Origin: Xanthomonas sp.
GTDB taxonomy: Bacteria; Pseudomonadota; Gammaproteobacteria; Xanthomonadales; Xanthomonadaceae
NCBI RefSeq assembly: GCF_017163755.1
Contig: NZ_JAFIWC010000003.1
Location: 124,001 to 188,000, forward strand
Direction of reading: 5' to 3'
Length of the DNA: 64,000 nucleotides
The notes under the pieces were generated by a model. That model was not told the origin of the DNA and searched no databases. It saw only the letters and a list, made by a program, of their open reading frames with translations. Position numbers and translations under genes: made by a program. Below, piece by piece: positions 54,001-62,145 of the stretch (positions are counted from its first letter, which is position 1; every line of letters begins with the position of its first letter).

Positions 54001-56847
54001 CTGGTGCGGCAGATGGTGCAGGCGCACGCGTACTGGCGGCTCAAGGGCCTGCATGCGGACCTGGTGATCTGGAACGAAAGCCAGAGCGGCTACCGGCAGC
54101 AGCTGCAGGAGCAGATCCTGGGCATGATCTCGGCCGATCCGGACGCCAGCATGCTCGAACGCCCGGGCGGCATCTTCGTGCGTCCGGTGCAGAACATCTC
54201 GCAGGAGGACCGGATCCTGCTGCAGGTGGTCGCGCGGGTGATCGTCAGCGACCAGCGCGGCACCCTGTCCGCGCAGATCGGCCGGCACCTGCCGCCGGCG
54301 CGCGGCATGCCCGAGCTGGTGCCGCTGCCGGCCGACGCGCTGGCCGAGGACGCGTCGGCGAGCGGACCGGCGCCGGTCGCCGACGGCGATGGCGACGAGG
54401 ACAGCGCGCCGTGGCCGTTCGAGGCCGCGCACGCGCAAACGCTGTTCGACAACGGCACCGGCGCGTTCGCCGCCGACGGGCGCGAATACCAGATCACGCT
54501 GCGCGAAGGCGCGCCGACGCCGGCGCCGTGGTCGAACGTGCTGGCCAACGCCCAGCTGGGCACGGTGCTCAGCGAAAGCGCCGCCGGCTACACCTGGTTC
54601 GAGAACGCGCACGAGTTCCGCCTGTCGCCGTGGCACAACGACCCGGTCGCCGACACCTGCGGCGAAGCGTTCTACCTGCGCGACGAGGACAGCGGCCGGG
54701 TCTGGTCGCCGCAGCCGCTGCCGTGCCGCGGCGAAGGCGAGTACCACACCCGCCACGGCTTCGGCTACAGCGTCTACGCGCACGTGCAGGACGGCATCGC
54801 CAGCGAACTGTGGGTGTACGTGGCGCTGCACGATGCGGTGAAGTACTCGGTGCTCAAGCTGCGCAACCTGTCCGGGCGCCCGCGGCGGCTGTCGGCCACC
54901 GGCTACGTGGAGTGGGTGCTGGGCGACCTGCGGATGAAATCGCAGATGCACGTGGTCACCGAGCAGGACGGCGCCGGCGGCGCGCTGCTGGCGCGTAATC
55001 CCTACAACACCGAGTTCGCCGGGCGCACCGCGTTCTTCGACGCCGACGCCAGCGTGCGCAGCTGCAGCGGCGACCGCACCGAGTTCCTCGGCCGCAATGG
55101 CGACATGGCCGATCCGCAGGCCTTGCGCCGCGAGCGCCTGTCCGGCCGGCTGGGCGCGGGGCTGGATCCGTGCGCGGCGATCCAGGTGCCGCTGGCGCTG
55201 GCCGCCGGCGCCTCGTGCCAGACCGTGTTCCGCCTCGGCGCCGGCCAGGACCACGACGCCGCCGTGGAACTGGCGCGGCGGGTGCGCGGACGCGACGCCG
55301 CGCACGACGCGCTGGACGCGGTGCGCACGCATTGGCGCCAGCTGCTCGGCGGACTGCAGGTGAACACGCCCGATCCCAGCGTGGACCTGCTGGTCAACGG
55401 CTGGCTGCCGTACCAGACCCTGGCCTGCCGTTACCTGGCGCGCAGCGGCTACTACCAGTCCGGCGGCGCGTTCGGCTTCCGCGACCAGTTGCAGGACCTG
55501 ATGGCGCTGGTGCACGCCACCCCGGCGCTGGCGCGCGAGCACCTGCTGCTCAGCGCCGCGCACCAGTTCCCGCAAGGCGACGTGCTGCACTGGTGGCATC
55601 CGCCGCAGGACCGCGGCGTGCGCACGCGCTGCTCCGACGACTACCTGTGGCTGCCGCTGGCGGCGTGCCGCTACCTGCAGGTCACCGGCGACCACGGCGT
55701 GCTCGACGAGGGCGTGCGCTACATCGAGGGCCGCAGCGTCGGCAGCGACGAGGAGTCGTACTACGACCTGCCGGTCATCTCGCATGAACGCGCGCCGTTC
55801 TACGCGCACTGCGTGCAGGCGCTGCGCCGCGGCATGGCGCTGCTCGGCGAACGCGGCCTGCCGCTGATCGGCACCGGCGACTGGAACGATGGCATGAACC
55901 GGGTGGGCGAGGGCGGCAAGGGCGAGAGCGTGTGGCTGGGCTTCTTCCTGTACCACGTGCTGCAGCAGTTCGCCGCGGTCGCGCGCGGCCGCGACGACGC
56001 CGCGTTCGCCGACGAATGCGACGCCGCGGCGCGGACCCTGCGCGGCAACCTCGATGCGCATGCCTGGGACGGCGACTGGTACCGGCGCGCCTGGTTCGAC
56101 GACGGCACCGCGCTGGGCTCGGCGCACAGCGACGAGTGCCGCATCGACTCGATCTCGCAGAGCTGGTCGGTGCTGTCCGGCGCCGCCGCGCCGGCGCGCG
56201 CGCGCCAGGCGATGGCGTCGCTGGACCGGCACCTGGTCAAGCGCGAGGCCGGCCTGATCCAGCTGCTGGACCCGCCGTTCGACCGCACCGACAAGGACCC
56301 GGGCTATATCCGCGGCTACGTGCCCGGCGTGCGCGAGAACGGCGGCCAGTACACCCACGCGGCGGTGTGGGCGGCGATGGCCTTCGCCCAGCTCGGCGAC
56401 GGCGAGCGCGCGTGGGAACTGGCACGCATGATCAATCCGATCCGGCACAGCCTGGATGCGGCGGCCAGCGAACGCTACAAGGTCGAGCCCTACGTGCTGG
56501 CCGCCGACGTGTACGGCGTGGCCCCGCACGTCGGGCGCGGCGGCTGGACCTGGTACACCGGCTCGGCCGGCTGGATGTACCGGCTGCTGGTCGAATCGCT
56601 GCTCGGCCTGCACCGCGAGGGCGACACCCTGCAGTTGCGGCCGTGCCTGCCCGCCGACTGGGACGGCTGCCAGCTGCAGTACCGCTACTACGAGAGCGTC
56701 TATCACATCGAGGTGAGCCAGGTCGACGCCGCCATGCCGGCCCAGCTGAGCGTCGACGGACAGGCGCAGGACGGGGCGAGCGTCGCCCTGGTCGACGACG
56801 GCGGCGTGCACCGCGTGCACTGGCGGCAGCCGCGCCCGCGCGCATGA
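48100..56847 (+). CDS. ndvB: Cyclic beta-1,2-glucan synthase NdvB
   Basis: A giant inner-membrane enzyme of 2915 residues that makes periplasmic cyclic beta-1,2-glucan, an osmoregulatory and host-interaction glucan. The N-terminal region is followed by membrane segments and a GT84 glycosyltransferase with DAD around residue 645 (VITLDADTRLP), SHDLLEGCYARAG and RRTRWIRGDW. Further membrane segments lead to a glycoamylase-like module (SESGYNAVDARMNYQYRAFG), two GH94-like modules, and the phosphorylase-type catalytic Asp in GTGDWNDGMNRVG. The length matches NdvB/ChvB/Cgs. ATG 48100 is preferred over an upstream GTG at 48079; neither has a strong Shine-Dalgarno sequence. Confidence 0.93.
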   Translation: MTSHWRALRRRLLPYRRSLLGLRTSLLRHRRQRLHAEEPLRAQLLNAEQMALHGQALARVHRVRSGRSPEALLARLKQNEDMLRDALAMLAGMVRDDVRITPAGEWLLDNFYLVEEQIHTARRHLPTGYSRQLPALAQGPSIGLPRVYALSMDAIAHGDGRIDADTTSRFVAAYQTVTPLKLGELWAIPIMLRLGLLENLRRVAARVMRDGIDHRLASDWADRLNTTAAQDPKSVVLVVADMARSQPPLSGAFVAELVRGLHGRGGVLAMPVTWVEQWLADSGHRVDELVHAESQQQAADQVSISNSIASLRFLATMDWRDFVEELSVVERHLRQDPHGTYAQMDFHTRDSYRHSVELLARRSGAAESAVAECAVRLAQAAAGDDGRHVGYYLVDDGLPELQAAIATLPQARRKPRVAVRTLPLAAYLAPIAAIAAIGSGMLLRQLQGLPQAAPWWLWASTALLGAVVFSELGIALVNWAATMLVPPRTLPRMDFSKGLPAASRTLVVVPSMLSDTATVDELVESLEVRFLANRDPQLHFALLTDFLDAAQATLPTDAALLDHAAHHIVRLNQRYAPESGDRFFLLHRPRLWNAGERAWIGYERKRGKLAALNRLLRGGAVEADFSEVIGAVQALAQVRYVITLDADTRLPRDAAREFVATLAHPLNAARIDPRQGRVTRGYGILQPSVGSSMSGHRVTRYARLFGSEPGIDPYTRTVSDVYQDLFGEGSFVGKGIYDVDAFEHTLAGRFPDNRILSHDLLEGCYARAGLVSDVRLFEDYPSRYAVDVKRRTRWIRGDWQLLPWLLPWVPGPQGGYRRNTLSVLSRGKLLDNLRRSLVPIAGTALLVLGWAWLPRPAAWTAWLLGLFVLPVLVPALHNLVAKPLDMGWRLHLSALGRALGAQLQRAAVSLACLPYEAGYSALAIARTLWRMALSRRRLLQWHASSEVERALGRGGAAELGHMAPAALFAVATLALLAWRQPSALWVAAPVLALWLASPALMAWMGHAGAPRRSQLSLPQRAFLGRLARRTWAFFEVHLREEDHWLPPDNVQEHPQLVVARRTSPTNIGLALLGNLAAYDLGYLQVEGVIERTRRTLATMETLPRHRGHFYNWYDTETLQPLPPAYLSTVDSGNLAGHLLTLRQGLLALCDAPVLSPATFDGLADTLGVLREDCGAPAREHTALDAMLDSFAADLEALRAQPATLAQAWSALSALAAQATTIAGLWPPSSPTLETPAQGPAPYRPHLLLDACTAALDELRSFAPWIASRAGAAAADPDADAGRVPTLRELAAGNPDADAATRARARIHQLERLAHVAGQLSLMEYGFLYDPARRLLAIGYNVDERRLDQGYYDLLASEARLCSFVAIAQGQLPQESWFALGRLLTEVDGEATLLSWSGSMFEYLMPQLVMPSYADTLLDQTMLHAVNAQIAHGARHGVPWGVSESGYNAVDARMNYQYRAFGVPGLGLKRGLDQDLVIAPYASMMALMVAPEAACANLQRLTDEGFGGRFGLHEAIDYTAGRVPPGQDHALIRSFMAHHQGMGLLALDHLLRDQPMQKRFAADAEFQATLLLLQERIPRAGVFHPHEAEGAALRSSQAEREGETQLRVFREPGAPRPAVQLLSNGRYHGLLTSAGGGYSRLRDMAITRWREDGTRDNWGSFCYLRDVDSGDYWSAAYQPTAVAVDHYEAIFSDAKAEFRGRKRGYDTHMEVAISAEDDIELRRLRISNRSRHSRTIEITTYAEVVLAPAISDELHPAFSNLFVQTEIERDKQALLCTRRPRAHDEVPPWMFHLVAVHDADIGAISYETDRARFLGRGNSARTPRALTGAAALSDTAGSVLDPVVAIRCRIVLAPEQTAMIDMVYGVGGDRAACAALIDKYRDRRLADRVFDLAWTHSQVVRRQINASQADAQLYERLAGLMVYVHPSLRADSELQLRNRRGQSGLWGHAISGDLPIALLQIGDADNIELVRQMVQAHAYWRLKGLHADLVIWNESQSGYRQQLQEQILGMISADPDASMLERPGGIFVRPVQNISQEDRILLQVVARVIVSDQRGTLSAQIGRHLPPARGMPELVPLPADALAEDASASGPAPVADGDGDEDSAPWPFEAAHAQTLFDNGTGAFAADGREYQITLREGAPTPAPWSNVLANAQLGTVLSESAAGYTWFENAHEFRLSPWHNDPVADTCGEAFYLRDEDSGRVWSPQPLPCRGEGEYHTRHGFGYSVYAHVQDGIASELWVYVALHDAVKYSVLKLRNLSGRPRRLSATGYVEWVLGDLRMKSQMHVVTEQDGAGGALLARNPYNTEFAGRTAFFDADASVRSCSGDRTEFLGRNGDMADPQALRRERLSGRLGAGLDPCAAIQVPLALAAGASCQTVFRLGAGQDHDAAVELARRVRGRDAAHDALDAVRTHWRQLLGGLQVNTPDPSVDLLVNGWLPYQTLACRYLARSGYYQSGGAFGFRDQLQDLMALVHATPALAREHLLLSAAHQFPQGDVLHWWHPPQDRGVRTRCSDDYLWLPLAACRYLQVTGDHGVLDEGVRYIEGRSVGSDEESYYDLPVISHERAPFYAHCVQALRRGMALLGERGLPLIGTGDWNDGMNRVGEGGKGESVWLGFFLYHVLQQFAAVARGRDDAAFADECDAAARTLRGNLDAHAWDGDWYRRAWFDDGTALGSAHSDECRIDSISQSWSVLSGAAAPARARQAMASLDRHLVKREAGLIQLLDPPFDRTDKDPGYIRGYVPGVRENGGQYTHAAVWAAMAFAQLGDGERAWELARMINPIRHSLDAAASERYKVEPYVLAADVYGVAPHVGRGGWTWYTGSAGWMYRLLVESLLGLHREGDTLQLRPCLPADWDGCQLQYRYYESVYHIEVSQVDAAMPAQLSVDGQAQDGASVALVDDGGVHRVHWRQPRPRA

Positions 56848-57056
56848 ACACGCGCCCGCAGACCCAGGCCGAACTGAACCACCTGGCGGCGATGCTGCCG
56901 GAGTGGATCGCGCATCTGCGCGATCCGGCCGAGTTCTGGCCGCAGTTCGACGCGCTGGCGCGGGAACTGCTGCAGCGCGCCGACCCGGCCGATGCGGCCT
57001 ATGCGCGCGCTGCGCTGGCGAGGATGCGCGCCAATGCGCCGGTGTCGCCGCGATGA
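56844..57056 (+). CDS. Small protein coupled to ndvB
   Basis: A 70-residue soluble helical protein (MNTRPQTQAELNHLAAMLPE...) with DPAEFWPQFDALARELLQR and YARAALARMRANAP, both amphipathic helices. It begins on the ATGA overlap with ndvB, so it is translationally coupled, and it is not a frame-shifted shadow since ndvB ends there. No family is recognised. The constant linkage suggests a role in glucan synthesis or assembly, which is inference. Confidence 0.65.
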   Translation: MNTRPQTQAELNHLAAMLPEWIAHLRDPAEFWPQFDALARELLQRADPADAAYARAALARMRANAPVSPR

Positions 57057-57155
57057 GCGCCGGCATGCGCCGCGACGCTGGGTTCACGGCATGGTCACCC
57101 CGGATGCACAGCCGCTGACCCCACACTGCGGCTCACGTCGCAAGAGGCCTCCCCC

Positions 57156-58319
57156 ATGCAAGCGCTCACCTATCACGGCACCCGCGATGTCCGTGTGGAA
57201 ACCGTGCCCGATCCGGTACTGGTCGACGCCGACGACATCGTGCTGCGCGTCACCGCCACCGCGATCTGCGGCTCGGACCTGCATCTGTACCGCGGCAAGA
57301 TCCCCGACCTGCACGACGGCGACATCCTCGGCCACGAGTTCATGGGCGTGGTCGAAGAGATCGGCACGGGCGTGCAGCGGCTGAAGAAAGGCGACCGGGT
57401 GGTGATCCCGTTCGTGATCGCCTGCGGCGAATGCTTCCACTGCCGGCTGTCCGAATACGCCGCCTGCGAAACCACCAACACCGGCAAGGGCGCGGCGCTG
57501 AACCAGAAGGGCATCCGCCCGCCGGCCGCGCTGTTCGGCTACAGCCATCTGTACGGCGGCATCGCCGGCGGCCAGGCCGAATACGTGCGCGTGCCCAAGG
57601 CCAACGTCGGCCCGCTGGTGATCCCCGACGTGCTGCACGACGAGCAGGTGCTGTTCCTGTCCGACATCCTGCCCACCGGCTACCAGGCCGCGCTCAACGC
57701 CGGCATCGGCCAGGGGGCCACCGTGGCGATCTTCGGCGCCGGCCCGGTCGGGCTGATGACCGCGGCGTGCTGCCGCATGCTCGGCGCCGAACGCATCTTC
57801 ATGGTCGACCGCTATCCGTACCGGCTGGACTTCGCGCAGCGCGCCTACGGCGTGATCCCGCTCAACTTCGAGGAGATCGACGATCCGGCCGACATCATCG
57901 TCGGCCAGACCGACGGCCGCGGCGTGGACGCCAGCATCGACGCGGTCGGCTTCGAGGCCAAGGGCAGCACGGTGGAGACAGTGATGGCCACGCTGAAGCT
58001 GGAAGGCAGCAGCGGCACCGCGCTGCGCCAGTGCATCGCCGCCACCCGCCGCGGCGGCACGGTCAGCGTGCCGGGCGTGTACGCCGGCTTCATCCACGGC
58101 TTCCTGTTCGGCGACGCGTTCGACAAGGGGCTGACCTTCAAGATGGGGCAGACCCATGTGCAGCGCTTCATGCCGGAACTGCTCGAGCACATCGGCGAAG
58201 GCCGGCTCAAGCCCAGCGAGATCATCTCCCATCGCCTGAGCCTGGCCCAGGCCGCCGAAGGCTACGACATCTTCGACAAGAAGGAGCAGGACTGCCGCAA
58301 GGTGATCCTGACGCCTTGA
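57156..58319 (+). CDS. Zinc-dependent alcohol dehydrogenase, glutathione-independent formaldehyde-dehydrogenase type
   Basis: A 387-residue medium-chain dehydrogenase. Catalytic zinc motifs are [11 protein letters not shown] and [12 protein letters not shown]. The structural zinc site is [15 protein letters not shown], and the coenzyme motif is [20 protein letters not shown]. Long inserts such as [31 protein letters not shown] are typical of the glutathione-independent formaldehyde dehydrogenase branch. It likely oxidises formaldehyde or related aldehydes; substrate not proven. Shine-Dalgarno GAGG lies about 9 nt upstream of the ATG. It lies 99 bp after the ndvB-coupled gene. Confidence 0.88.
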   Translation: MQALTYHGTRDVRVETVPDPVLVDADDIVLRVTATAICGSDLHLYRGKIPDLHDGDILGHEFMGVVEEIGTGVQRLKKGDRVVIPFVIACGECFHCRLSEYAACETTNTGKGAALNQKGIRPPAALFGYSHLYGGIAGGQAEYVRVPKANVGPLVIPDVLHDEQVLFLSDILPTGYQAALNAGIGQGATVAIFGAGPVGLMTAACCRMLGAERIFMVDRYPYRLDFAQRAYGVIPLNFEEIDDPADIIVGQTDGRGVDASIDAVGFEAKGSTVETVMATLKLEGSSGTALRQCIAATRRGGTVSVPGVYAGFIHGFLFGDAFDKGLTFKMGQTHVQRFMPELLEHIGEGRLKPSEIISHRLSLAQAAEGYDIFDKKEQDCRKVILTP

Positions 58320-59034
58320 CCGCGGCAGCCGCTGCCGGACAGGGCGCAGCGGCTGGCGTCGCCGCGCGATCCGGCAACGGCGGCCGCGCAGGTCGATCCC
58401 TGCAGACGTTGCCTGGCATGCGCGGGCCATGGGCCGTGCGCGGTCACGGCAACGGATTGCCTATCCCGGGTGCCTGGCGGCATGTTCCGCGGCAAGCTTG
58501 GGTGTCGGCAATGCGTTTCCGTCCCGCAGGGTGATGGCGGTCGCGTTGCTGGTCAGTTCTATTTTCCTGGCAGCGGACGCCATCGTCGCGCCGGCGGCAT
58601 GCGCGCCACGCATGTCTCGGCAGGAACCATGCGTGGCGCGCCGCCCGCATACGCCGGGCCGGCGCGAGCCGCCGATGACGCCGCTGCCGCCTGCACCAAG
58701 CAGCGCCAGGCCGACCGCGCAGGCCCAAGCCGCTTGCTGCGGCGCAGCGCCCGTTTTGCGCGGCGACAGCCTGCCGGCCGGGTGCCGACAGGCCGCCGAA
58801 GCGGCGCCGAGTGGCCGTCCGCGGGCGGGGCCACCGGCGGCGGCAGGGCCTGATTTGCCGCGCAACGCAAAGCGCCGCGGCGGCGGCCATCGCCCGGGAT
58901 AAGTTTTTCGCCGAAGCCGCTGCGCGGCCGCCATGGCCTGCGCCATCCGCTCGCGGCTGTCAATATGCGCGTGATTATTTGCATATGTTTCAATCAGTTA
59001 GCTACTTGCGCACAGGACGGCCGCGAACGCGCGT

Positions 59035-59080
59035 TTGTCCACAAGGGGTGTGGATGACTTCTGCATAAGGCTGTGGATAA
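59035..59080. promoter_or_regulatory. Cluster of three DnaA-box-like 9-mers
   Basis: TTGTCCACA at 59035-59043 (one mismatch to TTATCCACA), TGTGGATGA at 59049-59057 (one mismatch, reverse) and TGTGGATAA at 59072-59080 (perfect, reverse). The first two form an inverted pair around AGGGG. They sit beside the AT-rich patch at about 58967-59010. Neither dnaA nor another replication gene is nearby. Confidence 0.5.
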
Positions 59081-59120
59081 ACCTGGCGCCGGCCCGGGCC
59101 GCAACCGTGTCAAGAGCGAT

Positions 59121-59145
59121 GGCGAAAAATTCGCCACGCTTTTTT
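59121..59145 (+). terminator. Terminator-like hairpin
   Basis: GGCGAA-AAA-TTCGCC stem-loop at 59121-59135, then ACGC and a T-run (TTTTTT) at about 59140-59145. It has no coding gene directly upstream on the plus strand, so it could end a small untranslated RNA. Confidence 0.5.
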
Positions 59146-59389
59146 AACGCTCGCCCGCGGACGGGTGCAAGGTGCCGTCGCCGCTGCCGAATAGCGGGCG
59201 GGGACGCCGGCACGGACGCCGCGCCGGGCCGCATCCACGTCCGCGTCGCGTCCGCGCGCGCGGCGCCGCCAAAGGCACATCGTCCTGCAACCGGCGGATC
59301 GCACGCACTGGCTACACTGCGCGGCTCAAGGAAGCCGGCGCGGCGCCGATAGGTTCGCTAGGCGGCGCTGGAAAGGCCGGACCGCGCCC

Positions 59390-60940
59390 ATGGCGGCGGA
59401 CGACGACGGTATCCCAGTGTCCGCACGTCCGGACCGCCATGCGTCCCCGGAGAGATCGAACGTGCTGTTGCCGACCCTCGCTATTGGCCTGCTGCTGGCG
59501 CACCTGCTGGTCGCGTACCTCGGTGGCGGCGCCGCCACGCCGGCGGCGCAGTGGCTCGGGCTGGCGGTGCAGGGCGTGGCGGTACTGGCGGTGCTGCGGC
59601 AGCGCGGCCGCGCGGCGGCGGTGGACCGCGTGCTGTGGCGGCTGCTCGCCTATGCGGCCGGCATGCAGATGCTGTGGACCGCGTGCAACCTGCTGGCGCC
59701 GCAGTGGCCCGAGCATGCCGTGGCGCTGCTGCAGGCCGGGGTCACGCTGTCCGGGCTGTCGATGATTCCCGCGCTGTACCTGATCGCGCGCTCGTTCAAC
59801 CGCCAGCAGCCGCGTGCGATCCTGGTGCTCGACGCGACGCTGTCGCTGGTCGCCGCGGGCCTGCTGTACCTGTTGATCCAGCTCGCGCTGGCCGGCGGCA
59901 ACGGCGTGTCGGGGCCGAACATCACCCTGATCATCCACCATGCCGACGCGATCGGCCTGCTGCTGGCGTCGATGGCCACGCTGCGCCTGTTCGGCGCCGG
60001 CGGCAGCGGCCGGCGCCGCTTCTATCTCAGCGCCTGCGCCTACCTGTGGATCAACGGCGCGGTGGCGGCGCTGTACAACCGGATCGAGATGAGCGGGCTG
60101 CCGTGGTGGGGCGGGGTGCTGATCGACCTGCCGGGCGTGGCGCTGGCCCTGGTCGCGGCGCTGCCCAACGGCCGCTGGCTGCGCCATGGGCGGCCGTCGT
60201 TGCGCGGCGCGGAACTGATCGCCGCGTTCGCGCCGATCGTGTTCTCGCTGGCGGTGCTGCTGCTGGCGATCAGCGTGTCGCGGGTGAGCTTCGTCTGGGG
60301 CATGATCGCCGCGACGCTGGCGGTGATCGTGTACGGGGTGCACGTGGCCTTCATCCACAGCCAGCATCTGGAGATCCAGCGGCTGAGCCGGCTGGGCACG
60401 CGCCGCCTGCAGCAGCAGGTGGCGCGCGACCCGCTGACCGGCATCGCCAACCGGATCGGGCTGGACGCGCGGCTGCGCGGCCTGCGCGGCGGCCAGGACT
60501 GCTCGCTGCTGATGATCGATATCGACTACTTCAAGCAGTTCAACGACAGCCAGGGCCACGTGGTCGGCGACGCCTGCCTGGTCGAGGTCGCCACCGCGCT
60601 GGCCGCGGCGTTGCCGGCGCCGGAGGCCACCGTGGCCCGCTACGGCGGCGAGGAGTTCGCGGTGGTGCTGCCGAACACGCCGGTGCAGGCTGCGCGCGAT
60701 ACCGCGCAGCAGTTGCTGCTGGCGATCGAGCGGCGCGGCATCGCCCATCCGGCCAGTCCGCTGGGCGTGGTGACGGTCAGCATCGGCATCGCCACGCGCC
60801 CGGCCAGCGCGGCCGCGGCGATCGCGCTGTTGCGGCAAGCCGACGCGGCGCTGTACCGGGCCAAGCACGGCGGCCGCAACCGCTGCGCGCACGCGCAGGA
60901 TGCGGCGGCGGACGCGCAGAGCGTCGCCACGCCAGGCTGA
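59390..60940 (+). CDS. GGDEF-domain diguanylate cyclase
   Basis: A 516-residue inner-membrane enzyme that makes cyclic di-GMP. The first about 340 residues contain eight or more hydrophobic segments (from LLPTLAIGLLLAHLLVAYL to FVWGMIAATLAVIVYGVHVAF), a membrane sensor region without a recognised ligand domain. The GGDEF domain has DPLTGIANR, MIDIDYFKQFND and the active-site motif RYGGEEFAVV. The inhibitory RxxD I-site is absent (Ala at both positions), so product inhibition is not expected. The start at 59390 has GGAAAGG upstream at somewhat long spacing. Confidence 0.9.
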   Translation: MAADDDGIPVSARPDRHASPERSNVLLPTLAIGLLLAHLLVAYLGGGAATPAAQWLGLAVQGVAVLAVLRQRGRAAAVDRVLWRLLAYAAGMQMLWTACNLLAPQWPEHAVALLQAGVTLSGLSMIPALYLIARSFNRQQPRAILVLDATLSLVAAGLLYLLIQLALAGGNGVSGPNITLIIHHADAIGLLLASMATLRLFGAGGSGRRRFYLSACAYLWINGAVAALYNRIEMSGLPWWGGVLIDLPGVALALVAALPNGRWLRHGRPSLRGAELIAAFAPIVFSLAVLLLAISVSRVSFVWGMIAATLAVIVYGVHVAFIHSQHLEIQRLSRLGTRRLQQQVARDPLTGIANRIGLDARLRGLRGGQDCSLLMIDIDYFKQFNDSQGHVVGDACLVEVATALAAALPAPEATVARYGGEEFAVVLPNTPVQAARDTAQQLLLAIERRGIAHPASPLGVVTVSIGIATRPASAAAAIALLRQADAALYRAKHGGRNRCAHAQDAAADAQSVATPG

Positions 60941-61008
60941 GGCCGCGAGGCGCGGCGAGGCCGCCATCGTGCCAACATGGCGGTTGTCTTCCTGCACGTT
61001 CGATCGCG

Positions 61009-61734
61009 ATGGCGCACAAACTCCTATGGCCGTGGTTGCCGCTGTTGCTGGGCGCGGCCGGCGCCGCGCAGGCTCTGGAACCGCCCCCGGTGCGCTACCC
61101 CGCGCTGCCGGCAAACGGCGGCGATGCCGGCGCCTTCGTGCCGCCGGGCTGGACGCTCGAATCCCGGCAACGCGGCGATCTGGACGGCGACGGCCGCGAC
61201 GACCTGCTGCTGGTGCTGAAGATGGCCGATCCGGCCAACGTGGTGGACAACGGCGGCTTCGGCCCGGACCGCTTCGACACCAACCCGCGCATGCTGGCGG
61301 TGGCCTTCGCCGATGGCGCCGGCTACCGGCTGGCGCTGAGCGACCACGCGCTGATCCCGCGCGCCGAGTTCCCGAACATGGAGGACTATCTCGACGGCGG
61401 GCAACCGCGCATCGCGCGCGGCGGGTTCTCGGTGAACCTGCACCAGTTCTCCAGCGCCGGCAGCTGGAGCGCATCCGAAACCACGTTCCTGTTCCGCCAC
61501 CAGCAGGGCTGTTTCCGGCTGATCGGCTACGACGTGCACCACCTGCATCGGGGCAGCGGCGAGGTCCGCGAGCTCAGCGTGAACTACCTGACCGGCAAGG
61601 CCAAGCTGAGCGAAGGCAGCATCGAAGACAGCGCGCTGCGTACGCGCTGGCGCCGGCTGCCCAAGCCGCCGCTGCGCTGCCTGGAGCAGGTCGGCGATGG
61701 GCTGGCCTTCGATCCTGGCGTGGAGCGCGACTGA
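61009..61734 (+). CDS. Secreted protein of unknown function
   Basis: A 241-residue exported protein with signal peptide (LLWPWLPLLLGAAGAAQA). The DLDGDGRDDLLLVLK stretch resembles FG-GAP or calcium-binding repeats seen in surface proteins. It then has PNMEDYLDGGQPRIARGGFSVNLHQFSSAGSWSASETTFLFRHQQGCFRLIGYDVHHLHR. The ATG at 61009 is the first codon before the signal; the frame is open upstream without a start-like context. It lies 68 bp after the GGDEF gene, possibly co-transcribed. No family is recognised. Confidence 0.7.
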   Translation: MAHKLLWPWLPLLLGAAGAAQALEPPPVRYPALPANGGDAGAFVPPGWTLESRQRGDLDGDGRDDLLLVLKMADPANVVDNGGFGPDRFDTNPRMLAVAFADGAGYRLALSDHALIPRAEFPNMEDYLDGGQPRIARGGFSVNLHQFSSAGSWSASETTFLFRHQQGCFRLIGYDVHHLHRGSGEVRELSVNYLTGKAKLSEGSIEDSALRTRWRRLPKPPLRCLEQVGDGLAFDPGVERD

Positions 61735-62145
61735 GCGCAGTGCCCGCGAACGCGCGTAAAGCAAAGCACGTGCGCGGCAACGGAGAGAAGTAGCGAGCGT
61801 CGGCATCGGCATGGGAGCGCTCGAGCGGTGCGGCGAGAACGATGGCGTGACCCGCCCTGGGCCAGGCCCACCTCGGTTGTGCGTTCCAGCGCAGCAGTTG
61901 ACGGTCAGCGGGCCATGAGAGCGCCTCTGGCGGCTTGGCCCATCGTCGCGATGCGCGCTACTGATTAAGCCCGTCGCGACGAATGGCCCACCCGGCGCGT
62001 CGCTCCCGCAGGCGGCCTCGTCTGGACAGGAAATGGGCAGCGCAGCCGCGATGCATGCCGAGGCCGGCGAGCGCGGTGCCTGTCGCGGAAACACCAGCCC
62101 CGGCATGCGGGGCTGGCGTGGCGATACGCGGCAGGGCCCGGCGGG
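61735..62145. other. Gene-free gap between convergent genes, 411 bp
   Basis: No credible ORF on either strand. Only the hairpin at 62094-62116 stands out. Confidence 0.5.
62094..62116 (-). terminator. Terminator-like hairpin after gcvP
   Basis: Stem CCAGCCCCG/CGGGGCTGG (62094-62102 with 62108-62116) and loop GCATG, 30 nt beyond the gcvP stop on the minus strand, followed by TGTTT. The stem is strong but the T-run short. Confidence 0.6.

Larger units (their letters stand above)
58320..59389. other. Gene-poor stretch of 1070 bp containing DnaA-box-like sites
   Basis: Frames at 58429-58993 on both strands are low-complexity, lack Shine-Dalgarno sites and show no domain; none is called. The stretch has an AT-rich patch at about 58967-59010 and the DnaA-box cluster and hairpin listed separately. 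Confidence 0.55.

Noticed and set aside
50734-57126. A 2130-codon open frame on the minus strand opposite ndvB.
   Set aside because: It is the antisense shadow of a very GC-rich gene: His/Arg/Val/Gln-rich low-complexity translation, no start context and no domain.
58429-58993. Possible small genes on either strand of the 58-59 kb gap.
   Set aside because: The frames are Ala/Arg/Gly-rich, overlap each other on both strands, and lack Shine-Dalgarno sites and domains.
59035-59080. Chromosome origin oriC.
   Set aside because: Only three boxes and no dnaA, dnaN, rpmH or other origin neighbours; a titration-type site is a milder reading.
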